Shown in pieces: positions 1 through 8,588 of a DNA stretch of 64,000 bases. Position numbers and translations under genes: made by a program. The notes below the pieces were generated by a model. That model saw only the letters and a list, made by a program, of their open reading frames with translations. It did not search any database and was not told the origin of the DNA. The first letter of the stretch is position 1. Every line of letters begins with the position of its first letter. Source of the DNA: Rhodospirillaceae bacterium (GTDB lineage Bacteria; Pseudomonadota; Alphaproteobacteria; SP197); the NCBI GenBank assembly GCA_002722885.1, contig PBNE01000013.1:226831-290830 (forward strand), read 5' to 3'.

Positions 1-1
1 C

Positions 2-551
2 TCAATCCCAGGGCTGTTCTGATGGCCGCATCGACCTCTTCAGCGGTGGGGTTGGTCTTTTCGGCATCGCGAATGTGGATGAAGTGCAGCGTCGGCTGGC
101 CTGTACGGTCGAACACAAAGACCTTCGGGATGTGACGGACATTGTCGAAGGCTTGCCTGACGGCATCATCGCCCGCGACCAGCCAGAAGGCGGGATCGAA
201 GTTCTCGACAAACCCAGCCAGACGGACACCGCCGTCGTTGAAGCCACCCTGGAACTCAAAGGCATTGACCGCGACTATCTCAACGCCCTGCTCGTGTTAG
301 GTCTCGTAGATCTCGTTGAGATGCTCGAACTCCGTGTGCCAGGGCGGACACCAGCTCGCGAAGAAGGTCACCACGACGACCTTGTCGTCGAGGCGTTCGA
401 TCGTGACGGCCGGTCCGCTGATGGCGTCGAGCGACGCCAGAATGCTGCGGGTGTCGTCGCTCAGAACGATGGCATCACCGTCGGCGCGAGCAGGCAGTGC
501 AGCGAGCAGGACCAGAACCGCGGCAACAGCGTATCGGCAGAGAATCGTCAT
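2..551 (-). pseudogene. TlpA/thioredoxin-like protein, disrupted (in-frame TAA; active site WCPPW)
   Basis: Signal peptide MTILCRYAVAAVLVLLAALPARA; FFASWCPPWHTEFEHLNEIYET, then TAA (297-299). The same frame continues HEQGVEIVAVNAFEFQGG...HIPKVFVFDRTGQPTLHF to the window edge. Confidence 0.75.
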
Positions 552-607
552 CACTGAGAGATAGGATGAGTCGGAAACAGCGTAAGCCCGCCCGCACGGC
601 AACCTGA

Positions 608-979
608 TCATTCGTAATAGGTCACGTCCTTGCCGACACCGCCGCTGTGCGGGGCATAGATATCAAAAAACACGACGGCCTCGTCGCCCAGGATTTCGCC
701 GCCATGGGGCACCCCAGCCGGGGCGAACCAGCTGTCGCCAGGACTGATCTCGCGGACCTCGTCGCCGACCGTCAGCCGCATGCGTCCACGAACCAGAACA
801 CTGCTCTGCTCATAGGGATGGCTGTGGAGACGATAGGCACTGCCGGGCTCGAACTTCGCCCAGATCAGCTGCTGGTGCTGGCCATCGGCAAGCACAACAT
901 CAGCGGAACCGTGCTCGGCATGGTACTCGGCTCTCGCTTCAGACTCATCGTTCGTGAAGATAAACCCCATGGTCTCCAC
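608..979 (-). CDS. cupin domain-containing protein
   Basis: 123 aa with cupin motifs (YRLHSHPYEQSSVLVRGRMRLTVGDE...SWFAPAGVPHGGE). Confidence 0.8.
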   Translation of the reverse strand: METMGFIFTNDESEARAEYHAEHGSADVVLADGQHQQLIWAKFEPGSAYRLHSHPYEQSSVLVRGRMRLTVGDEVREISPGDSWFAPAGVPHGGEILGDEAVVFFDIYAPHSGGVGKDVTYYE

Positions 980-1049
980 TCCTCATTGTCGTTGGCTTCC
1001 AGATACCCCATCCTGACGCCGTGCGAAACGCCAGGGATCAGGAGCGCCG

Positions 1050-1718
1050 ATGACCCAGACCGCCTGTTACTTCATCAGCGGCAGCCCGTCGTGCTGGACC
1101 GTGATGCTGGCGCTTGCCGTGAAGGGCGTGCCCTATGACGCGATCCGGCTGAGTAACACCATGGGCGATCAGAAGGCCGAGGCGTTTCGCACCATCAACC
1201 CGCGCGGCACCGTACCGGTGCTGGTCGACGGCGATGTTACGGTCCGTGAAACCAACGCGGTGCTGGCCTATCTCAATGCCGCCTATCCCGAGAACCCATT
1301 GTTCGGAAGCAACCCGGCCGAAACGGCAGCGATCTGGCAGATCGTGCAGGAGGCTGAAAGCCGCTATCGGACACCGATCGGCAATATCACGCGCCCGATC
1401 TTCCGGGGGAAGACTTCCGAGAAGGCCGACGAGCTCAACGAGGCAATCGTGCCCGTCCGGACCGATCTCAAGGAGCTGGAAAGCGGGCTCGGGGAACGGG
1501 ATTGGCTGGTGGGGACACACCTGACGGCAGCCGATCTGGCGCTCTACCCCGCAGTGATGCAGCTTCTGCGTGGCGCGACCAAGGATGACGCCTCTCTGTT
1601 GGACCTTCGTGTCGCACCGCTCGCCGAATACTTTCCGGTTCTGGCCGGCTGGTGCAACAGGATCGAGGTGCTGCCGGGCTATGACAGCGCCTATCCGCCC
1701 CACTGGCGCGACGACTAG
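1050..1718 (+). CDS. glutathione S-transferase family protein
   Basis: 222 aa; N-terminal thioredoxin fold (SPSCWTVMLALAVKGVPYDAIRL...NPRGTVPVLVDGD) and C-terminal GST helical domain. Confidence 0.85.
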   Translation: MTQTACYFISGSPSCWTVMLALAVKGVPYDAIRLSNTMGDQKAEAFRTINPRGTVPVLVDGDVTVRETNAVLAYLNAAYPENPLFGSNPAETAAIWQIVQEAESRYRTPIGNITRPIFRGKTSEKADELNEAIVPVRTDLKELESGLGERDWLVGTHLTAADLALYPAVMQLLRGATKDDASLLDLRVAPLAEYFPVLAGWCNRIEVLPGYDSAYPPHWRDD

Positions 1719-1838
1719 CTGAATCTAACCTTCGTCAGTCTCGATCGACCAGGTGCGGAGCGCATCAAGCTCAGCAAGGTCGAAATCCGGCGAATTTACC
1801 AAATGTTTCACCTTTTCTTCATGTTCTTCTGAACGGCC

Positions 1839-2813
1839 TCACACACCGGGCTTGTCCTCATCATGGACAAGATTGTAGTTCCAGTGCGCGGCCTGCTCTA
1901 CATCCTCGTCGGAGGCACCTTCTGGGGCGAAGAAATCGACCTTTACCCGGATGTTGCCGGCGTCGACCATCTCGATGATGCGGAGGGTGGACACCGAACT
2001 CTCCATGCCCTGGACCGTCCAGTTCGGCCAGGCTCCGCAGGCCTTCCAGGGCGGCATGTTGGCTTCACCGCCCAACGACAGGGGCGTGTGGAAGGCGAAG
2101 TTGCTGTAGGAACGGGTGATGTAGTCTTCGGGATCAATCTTGTGGGTCCCGGTCATGTGCGGATGGACCACGGCGGTGTGATAGCTGTCCGCCGTGTTGT
2201 CCATGAAGACCTTCCAGTTGCACGCCTGCTCCCACCTCAAGGTCTTGTGGTAATGCCATGTTCTGAGGCCGATAGCCTCTGCGTCGGCGAGCGACATGAG
2301 TTCACCCAGGTCGTCCTCGAACGACGGGCCCTCGGCGACAAGATTGACGAAGGCCATCTCGCCCCAGACTCCGACCCGCACCGGTTTGAGGCTGTGACAC
2401 CATGGATCAAAGTTCTTCTCGAGTTCTCCCCGCACCGCGTTCAGCAACGTCCCGTCGATACCGTAACTCCAGGCATGGTAGGGGCAGACAAAACCACGGG
2501 GGACATGGCCGCTATCCTTGGCCACGGGATGACCGCGGTGCCCGCACATATTGCCGAACGCCTTCACCCCGCCATCAGTCTGGCGCACGACCAGAACGGG
2601 TGCCTCGGCCACATCGCAGGTCAGAAAGTCGCCGGCCGTCTTGAGCTCGTCGATCGGGCCGATCGGCTGCCAGGTACGGCGAATCACATGAGCCTTCTCG
2701 ACGGCGGCGATCTCTGGATCGGCATACCAGCTTCCGGGGAAGGACTTTGTGCGCTCTATGGCATCCTCGACCTCGGTCACAAGGTGGCGATGCAGAGCTT
2801 CGGGATAAGACAT
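1839..2813 (-). CDS. Rieske 2Fe-2S aromatic-ring/quaternary-amine oxygenase alpha subunit (C-terminus possibly frameshifted)
   Basis: Rieske motif CGHRGHPVAKDSGHVPRGFVCPYHAW; catalytic-domain D-x-YH-x-x-x-VHPH-like motif (DNTADSYHTAVVHPH). Confidence 0.85.
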   Translation of the reverse strand: MSYPEALHRHLVTEVEDAIERTKSFPGSWYADPEIAAVEKAHVIRRTWQPIGPIDELKTAGDFLTCDVAEAPVLVVRQTDGGVKAFGNMCGHRGHPVAKDSGHVPRGFVCPYHAWSYGIDGTLLNAVRGELEKNFDPWCHSLKPVRVGVWGEMAFVNLVAEGPSFEDDLGELMSLADAEAIGLRTWHYHKTLRWEQACNWKVFMDNTADSYHTAVVHPHMTGTHKIDPEDYITRSYSNFAFHTPLSLGGEANMPPWKACGAWPNWTVQGMESSVSTLRIIEMVDAGNIRVKVDFFAPEGASDEDVEQAAHWNYNLVHDEDKPGV

Positions 2814-2942
2814 GCTACTCCTATCATTCGTGTCTGGATGACACTTTGTCGATCGCGAGCCATCCCACCTGCAGAGTCACGAAGCTGCGGGTTGGCGCTG
2901 AACCCGCCCACGTCCTAGGCTGGCGTCGGAACTGAAGGAAGC

Positions 2943-4907
2943 GTGACGATGGCCGACATTCGTGAGATCAAGGGCTGCTGCCCGCTCGACTGCCAGGACA
3001 CCTGTGCCTGGATCGCCGAGGTTGAGGATGGCACCGTCAAGCGCGTGCGCGGTTCGAAAGACCACCCGATCACGCGCGGCGCCCTATGCGCCAAGGTCAA
3101 CGACTATCAGGAACGCACCTATGCGCTGGATCGGCTGCTGCATCCCTTGCGGCGTATCGGGCCAAAGGGCAACGGCCAGTTCGAGCGGATCAGCTGGGAC
3201 GAGGCGCTCGACACCATCGCCGGCCGTTTCAAGGCGATCATCGCCGAAGACGGTCCCGAAGCCCTAATGCCGCTGTTTTACCTCGGCTCCATGGGTGTGG
3301 TGCAGCGCCATGCGCTGATGCGGATCTTCCACGGCCTGGGCGGGACGCGCCTGCATGGTGAGCTCTGCGGCGCGTCCATGAGCGCGTTGTGGGCCGAAGG
3401 TCATCCGATCGGCTTTGACCCCGAAGAGATGGTCGACAGCAAACTGATCATCCTGTGGGGCATCAACATTCTGTCTACCTGCCACCATCACTGGCAGTTC
3501 ATCAAGGAAGCGCGGGAGCGCCACGGCACCCGCGTGGTGATGATCGATCCGCGCCGCAGCCGCACCGCGGAGCAATGCGACGAACATATCGCCATCAAGC
3601 CCGGAACCGATGCCATCCTCGCCGCCGGCATGGCCAACGTCATGCTGAGCGAGGGCCTGGTCGATCTCGACTATGCCCGGGCCGCAATGTCCGATCTCGA
3701 GACCTTCACGGGCGAGGTGCAGGCCTGGACGCCCGAACGTGTTGCCGAAGCCTGCGACATCGAAGCGGAGGTGGTGATCGAGCTCGCTCGGGAGTTCGCC
3801 ACGGCCAAACCAGCCGTGCTTCGTGCCGGCGTCGCACCGCAGCAGACGGTAAAGGGCGAAGCCTTTGTACGCTCTCTCTCTGCGCTGGCCATGCTGGGAG
3901 GTCACTGGAAGCTGCGCGGCGGCGGGCTGTTTTTCTTCGATGCGCCGGCCTTCGACGAATTTGCCGCGGGACGCGACGACCTCCTGCCCCGTGATAGCCG
4001 GAGCCTCGACCTCTCAGCTGTGGGACCGGCCCTCACTGACACAAATCCGGCGGTGAAGGGACTGATGGTCTGGTGCATGAATCCTGCCGTAATCCAGATC
4101 GATTCGGGACGGGTTCGGCAGGGCCTGGCGCGCGACGATCTGTTCACGGTGGTTCTCGATCACTTCGTGACCGACACCGCGCGTTACGCCGATGTCGTTC
4201 TCCCTGCCACGACCCAGCTTGAGCACTTCGATGTGCTCGGAGCCTGGGGGCATCATTACGTCACAGTCAACAATCTCGCTGTGTCACCTCAGGGCGAAGC
4301 CAAGTCCCATGGAGAGGTCATGCGCCTGCTGGCGCCGCGCTTGGGTCTCGATCATCCCGCGTTTTCCGAGAGCGACGAGGAGATCGCCGCCAGCGCCTTG
4401 CCCGACGGCGTCTCTCTCGAATCCCTGAAGAAGGACGGCTGGATCAAGCTCTCGCCGCCGCGCCCCGACCCGGCAACAAGCGATGTTCCGCTGCGCTTTG
4501 CCGGTGACAATCCGGAACCCCTGGATGGCGATGGCCTGCGTCTGCTGACACCGAAGTCCCACTACTTCCTCAATTCGAGCTTTGCTAACATGCGGCGCCA
4601 GCGCAAAGCCCAGGGCGAACCGGAGCTGGAGATGAACCCGGCCGATGCCGAGAGCCTCGGCCTCCACGACGGCGAGATCGTCGTGATGCGCAACGAGCGT
4701 GGCGAAGTGCGTGCCAAGCTTGCGGTGAGCGACATCATCCGGCCCGGTGCGGTGGTTCTGATCGGCAAGTGGTGGAGCCGACCGACAGAAACCGCGGCCC
4801 TTTCCAACATGCTCACGCCATCGAACTGGTCGGCCGGTGGCCAGCCCGCGTACAATGACACCTTCGTCACGGTTGAAGCGGCCGAGGCCGCCATCGCCGC
4901 CGAGTAG
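2943..4907 (+). CDS. molybdopterin-dependent oxidoreductase
   Basis: 654 aa; N-terminal CCPLDCQDTCAW...ALCAKVNDYQERTY [4Fe-4S]/Mo-bisMGD signature and C-terminal molybdopterin dinucleotide-binding domain (NPADAESLGLHDGEIVVMRNERG). Confidence 0.9.
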   Translation: MTMADIREIKGCCPLDCQDTCAWIAEVEDGTVKRVRGSKDHPITRGALCAKVNDYQERTYALDRLLHPLRRIGPKGNGQFERISWDEALDTIAGRFKAIIAEDGPEALMPLFYLGSMGVVQRHALMRIFHGLGGTRLHGELCGASMSALWAEGHPIGFDPEEMVDSKLIILWGINILSTCHHHWQFIKEARERHGTRVVMIDPRRSRTAEQCDEHIAIKPGTDAILAAGMANVMLSEGLVDLDYARAAMSDLETFTGEVQAWTPERVAEACDIEAEVVIELAREFATAKPAVLRAGVAPQQTVKGEAFVRSLSALAMLGGHWKLRGGGLFFFDAPAFDEFAAGRDDLLPRDSRSLDLSAVGPALTDTNPAVKGLMVWCMNPAVIQIDSGRVRQGLARDDLFTVVLDHFVTDTARYADVVLPATTQLEHFDVLGAWGHHYVTVNNLAVSPQGEAKSHGEVMRLLAPRLGLDHPAFSESDEEIAASALPDGVSLESLKKDGWIKLSPPRPDPATSDVPLRFAGDNPEPLDGDGLRLLTPKSHYFLNSSFANMRRQRKAQGEPELEMNPADAESLGLHDGEIVVMRNERGEVRAKLAVSDIIRPGAVVLIGKWWSRPTETAALSNMLTPSNWSAGGQPAYNDTFVTVEAAEAAIAAE

Positions 4908-4920
4908 TTCGAAACCGCCC

Positions 4921-5157
4921 ATGACAGACCGGTCAACGACCTACAGCTCGGCAGAGGCACGCCGGTTTCATGAGCGGACCACGCTCCGGAACTGGTCCGA
5001 CACGCCGAACCTGATGCACTACGCCTTCCTGCACATGGCCGAGTTTTTCCCGCACGCCGTTATCCATCGCAGCGGCCCGATCATGGAGGTCGGCCAGTTT
5101 CCGCGGGCCGACATCGCCGGCTTCGAGGTCGAGAGCAGTCAGGGTCCAGAATGTTGA
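4921..5157 (+). pseudogene. 5' fragment of a serine hydrolase (beta-lactamase-like family), truncated
   Basis: MTDRSTTYSSAEARRFHERTTLRNWSDTPNLMHYAFLHMAEFFPHAVI resembles the N-terminus of beta-lactamase-family hydrolases; ends after 78 codons beside the tRNA scar. Confidence 0.45.
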
Positions 5158-5232
5158 CAAACTGTCGATACGTTCAGCTGTACACGCGCTGCAGAAGTTC
5201 GATACTGCCCAGATAGCGGACGACCGCTCAAG

Positions 5233-5309
5233 GTGGTGATCCCGACAGGATTCGAACCTGTGACCTACTGATTAGGAATCTCGTGCTCTATCCAGCTGAG
5301 CTACGGGCG
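5233..5309 (-). tRNA. tRNA-Arg(CCT)-like gene, chimeric/degenerate
   Basis: RC: GCGCCCG TA GCTC AGCTGGATA GAGC A CGAGA TTCCTAA TCAGT AGGTC ACAGG TTCGAAT CCTGT CGGGATC A CCA. D and T stems pair; acceptor has 2/7 and anticodon stem 3/5 mismatches. Confidence 0.7.
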
Positions 5310-5370
5310 CACGCGTACCCAGCTATAGCAACGGGTGGACGGCGAGGTAGACCAAAGGAAGTTCCTCACA

Positions 5371-5770
5371 ATGACGGACGACTTCTTAACGATTAAGCAA
5401 GCACCTGAGACGCGCACCTATCCGATGCGCCTTGAGCTCACTGGCTACTTCAGTGAAGACGCGTTCGACTTCTTTCATCGATACAAGTTGACGTTCTACT
5501 CCGACCAGTTCGACTTCCAGTGCGTGAAGAGTCGGCGGGTTAAGGCCTACATCGACCTTCGCATGGCGCTCGAAGTTCTACTCAAGGCAGCCGTCTGTTT
5601 ACGCGGTTCAGGCGAACTCGCCGGCAGGCAACTTGTTCGAGAGATCCGGCGCTATCGACACAATATCGAGCGCTTCACTGAAGCGGCGCTGAGGGGCATC
5701 GAGCTAGATGCTCGGTTCATGGAGGCCAAAGGAACCCGGGCTGCCCAACTGCCACTAGGCCTCAAGAGTG
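5371..5770 (+). pseudogene. hypothetical protein, 3' truncated (possibly HEPN-like)
   Basis: MTDDFLTIKQAPETRTYP...YIDLRMALEVLLKAAVCLRGSGELAGRQLVREIRRYRHNIERF looks coding. After about 5755-5770 the ORF runs antisense into the FNR gene. Confidence 0.5.
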
Positions 5771-7050
5771 AGATCCGAGGTCGGTACAGAGCAGCAGGCC
5801 AAACAGGTCCCAGGCTCAGCGGCGGCGCTAGGAATGATTGTATGGCGGGAGGTGCCTGCCTTGATCGCAGTGATGCATGTGCCGCAGTTGCCCGCTCGGC
5901 AACCGGCCTCCATCGGAATGCCGTTGGCCTCCGCTAGGTCCAACAAGGAATCGGCCTTGCCATCCCAAGTGAGTGCCTTGTCACTGCGCGCAAAGGTGAT
6001 CGTAAAACCTTCCGTGGCCTCGTTGACTTCATCGACCTGCTTGGTCTGACCGATGCGCTTGATGCTTGCGGGCCCGAAGGCCTCGAAGTGGATCCGTTCA
6101 TCGGGGACGCCCCAGTCCAAGAGTCCCTCGTAAAGCGACTTCATCATCGGCGGCGGCCCACAGAAGAGGAAATCGTAGTTGTTGGACGGCAGCAGGTCCC
6201 TGAAGAGATCAACGCCGACCCTGCCGCCGTGCTGAAAATGCTCACCCTCGATATCGCCGTCCTCGGGATCGGAATAGCATACACGGAGTCTGGCGTTGGG
6301 ATGCTGCAGAGCGAGGCGCTTGAGGTGATCCTTCATGATGTGTTCACGGCCACAACGTACGCCATAGAAGAACCAAATCTCCTGTTCGGAGTTGCGTTCC
6401 AGCAGAGTATTGAGCATTGACAGAACCGGCGTGATACCGACGCCGCCACCGATCAACACGACAGGCTTGCGCTGCGCGGGGTCGAGGTAGAAGTGACCAG
6501 CCGGTGCCTTGACGTCGAGGATGTCTCCGACCCGCGCGTTGTCATGGAGCCAGTTCGACGAGGATTTTCTGATGTCGGCCCTGCTTTCGTCACGAGGTGG
6601 GGCCTGACGCTTAACTGAGATCCGATACTTTTCCTGGTGTGGTGCATCCGACAGGGAATAACACCGCACGACAGGGCTGGAAGACCCGGGAAGCTTTAGA
6701 TTGAAGGTCAGAAACTGCCCAGGAAGGTAAGGCGGGAGCGGGCGTTTGTCGTGCGGCGAAAGGTAAAAGGAGCAGATATCCCCGCCCTCCTCAACACGCT
6801 CCATCACCTCGAACTTCCGCCAGCCCGACCAGGAGAACTGTTCGCGCTCGCGCTCAAGCCTGCCACGCTCCAACAAATCGTCGATGCGCCGGTTTAGCAG
6901 CGATTGCTCCAACTCCGCGGTGCGCGCGGTGACCGACACCCCGTGAGCCTCTCGCAGCGCCAGCACAAGGACATAGGCGGCAATGGCACCAAAGATGGCT
7001 CCCGCCGCCAGATTGATCATCATGTTGGGTTCCATGAACCGCCCTCTCAC
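5755..7050 (-). CDS. FAD/NAD(P)H-dependent reductase with C-terminal plant-type 2Fe-2S ferredoxin domain and N-terminal TM anchor
   Basis: 431 aa; RCYSLSDAP (FAD), LIGGGVGITPVLSML (NAD-binding), C-terminal CRAGNCGTC...CLACC 2Fe-2S motif; N-terminal hydrophobic segment. GTG start at 7050 or ATG at 7035. Confidence 0.88.
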   Translation of the reverse strand: MRGRFMEPNMMINLAAGAIFGAIAAYVLVLALREAHGVSVTARTAELEQSLLNRRIDDLLERGRLEREREQFSWSGWRKFEVMERVEEGGDICSFYLSPHDKRPLPPYLPGQFLTFNLKLPGSSSPVVRCYSLSDAPHQEKYRISVKRQAPPRDESRADIRKSSSNWLHDNARVGDILDVKAPAGHFYLDPAQRKPVVLIGGGVGITPVLSMLNTLLERNSEQEIWFFYGVRCGREHIMKDHLKRLALQHPNARLRVCYSDPEDGDIEGEHFQHGGRVGVDLFRDLLPSNNYDFLFCGPPPMMKSLYEGLLDWGVPDERIHFEAFGPASIKRIGQTKQVDEVNEATEGFTITFARSDKALTWDGKADSLLDLAEANGIPMEAGCRAGNCGTCITAIKAGTSRHTIIPSAAAEPGTCLACCSVPTSDLTLEA

Positions 7051-8588
7051 TAGAACTTCTTGCGAAGCTCGATGCGAAAACCCGAGATGTCGTCCGAGTT
7101 CTCAAGCCAACCGTGCATGGCGTCGAACCGAACGATCCAATCGAGCGCGATCGGCTCTTGGTATCTGAGACCGAGAGCAAACTGGTCACCCGGCGCAGAG
7201 CGCCCCGCAGCATCGTCAAAGGCGCGCAATGCCGCAGCCTCGACGACGAGCTGGCGGTCTAGATTGAAGAGATACTCTATGCCCAAGGCGCCGCCAAAGG
7301 TGTTGTTGGCAGTGTCGTCCAGCTTCGGGAAGCCGGTCAGATTGTCGGTATCGAAGTTGATCCCGGTGTTCTTGAGCAGTCCGGCGTTGCGCGCCAGAGG
7401 CTGCGGCTTATCAAACCCGACAAAGGCATTGAAATAGGGCACCAGAGTGAGCGGCTGGCTGGTGATCAGCGAGTTTTCCACCAGCAGCGCGAACCCGTCG
7501 GCGGTTTGCGCAACACCGCCCGGCGGATCCTGACCGAAGGTCCAAAATCCGCGGACGGAGTTGGAGAGCCACCCCCCGTAACGGCGCGTGAACGCAACCG
7601 TTGCACTGTTGTAGCCCAGATCTTCGAGCTGATCTTCGCCCACAAGGGCGCCGATACCGGCTTCCCAATAGCCTTCGTTGGCCTCCACGAACGTGGCGAT
7701 ACCAAAGATATCGAGATCGTCGTCGGCGAGGCCGCCGGCCGAATCGCGGATTGCCGGGGTCGTGACCTTGTCGAAACCGGCGAAGAAGGTCACATCGAAA
7801 TTCGTGATGTCGAGCTCGGGACTGTTGCGCGCCGGAAGGGCGAAGGCGCCCCCCACGAAGGCGTCGTCGACCCAAATTCCGTTCTGGAAGATCATCGGGA
7901 CGAGTCCGACCGCGAAAGGAAGATCGAAGTCCTGATACCGCCCGGAGAACCCTGAATAAAGCGCGCCGATGTCGCCTTCGAAAAACAGCGTTTGGGGCAC
8001 ACCGTTAAACTCGTTCACGAAGCCATCGCGGGAATCACCACCCGCGAACTCGTAGCGTGTGAAGTTGCCGTTCTGATCCAGCGGCCGGAAAAAAGCGTGG
8101 AGTCGCTCGGTCGCGGTGATGGCGACATCTATGTCGAGATTGATCTGGGTCGCTACCAGGCCCAATTCGGACGCACCATTGTCATTGTAGGCAACGGCGG
8201 TCCTTAGATCACCGTAGATCCTAAGGTTGGGCCGCACGAGATTGCGCTCACCAAGAAAGGCGTAGTCCTCGGAGAACGGCCCCTCCTGATAGAACGGCGT
8301 ACCCAATTCTAGGAGCGGACGGGGTGCCTCGATCGGAGACTTGCCGCCGTAGATATCGAGCTGCGCCTCGGCGTCGTAGCCATCGTCCTCGTAAGTCGGA
8401 TCGGGCTTGAAAACCGAGGCGTCGAATTCGGTGAACTCCGCGTCAACTGGGATTTCCGGGGGCGGCTGTTCGACGTGAGCATCCCCGGCAACGGCAAGTC
8501 CGGTGAGCGATAGCAAACTCGTCAGCAGGACCACGACAGCAAGACGCGCGCGACAGTCACGCGCTCCCTTGGTCTCGTATGAAGTCAT
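7050..8588 (-). CDS. outer-membrane beta-barrel (porin-like) protein
   Basis: Signal peptide (LAVVVLLTSLLSLTGLAVAG); alternating amphipathic strands through the C-terminus, ending ...GFRIELRKKF (terminal aromatic typical of OMPs). Confidence 0.75.
   Translation of the reverse strand: MTSYETKGARDCRARLAVVVLLTSLLSLTGLAVAGDAHVEQPPPEIPVDAEFTEFDASVFKPDPTYEDDGYDAEAQLDIYGGKSPIEAPRPLLELGTPFYQEGPFSEDYAFLGERNLVRPNLRIYGDLRTAVAYNDNGASELGLVATQINLDIDVAITATERLHAFFRPLDQNGNFTRYEFAGGDSRDGFVNEFNGVPQTLFFEGDIGALYSGFSGRYQDFDLPFAVGLVPMIFQNGIWVDDAFVGGAFALPARNSPELDITNFDVTFFAGFDKVTTPAIRDSAGGLADDDLDIFGIATFVEANEGYWEAGIGALVGEDQLEDLGYNSATVAFTRRYGGWLSNSVRGFWTFGQDPPGGVAQTADGFALLVENSLITSQPLTLVPYFNAFVGFDKPQPLARNAGLLKNTGINFDTDNLTGFPKLDDTANNTFGGALGIEYLFNLDRQLVVEAAALRAFDDAAGRSAPGDQFALGLRYQEPIALDWIVRFDAMHGWLENSDDISGFRIELRKKF

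Noticed and set aside
1863-2918. 351-aa plus-strand ORF
   Set aside because: Antisense to the Rieske oxygenase, which has clear motifs.
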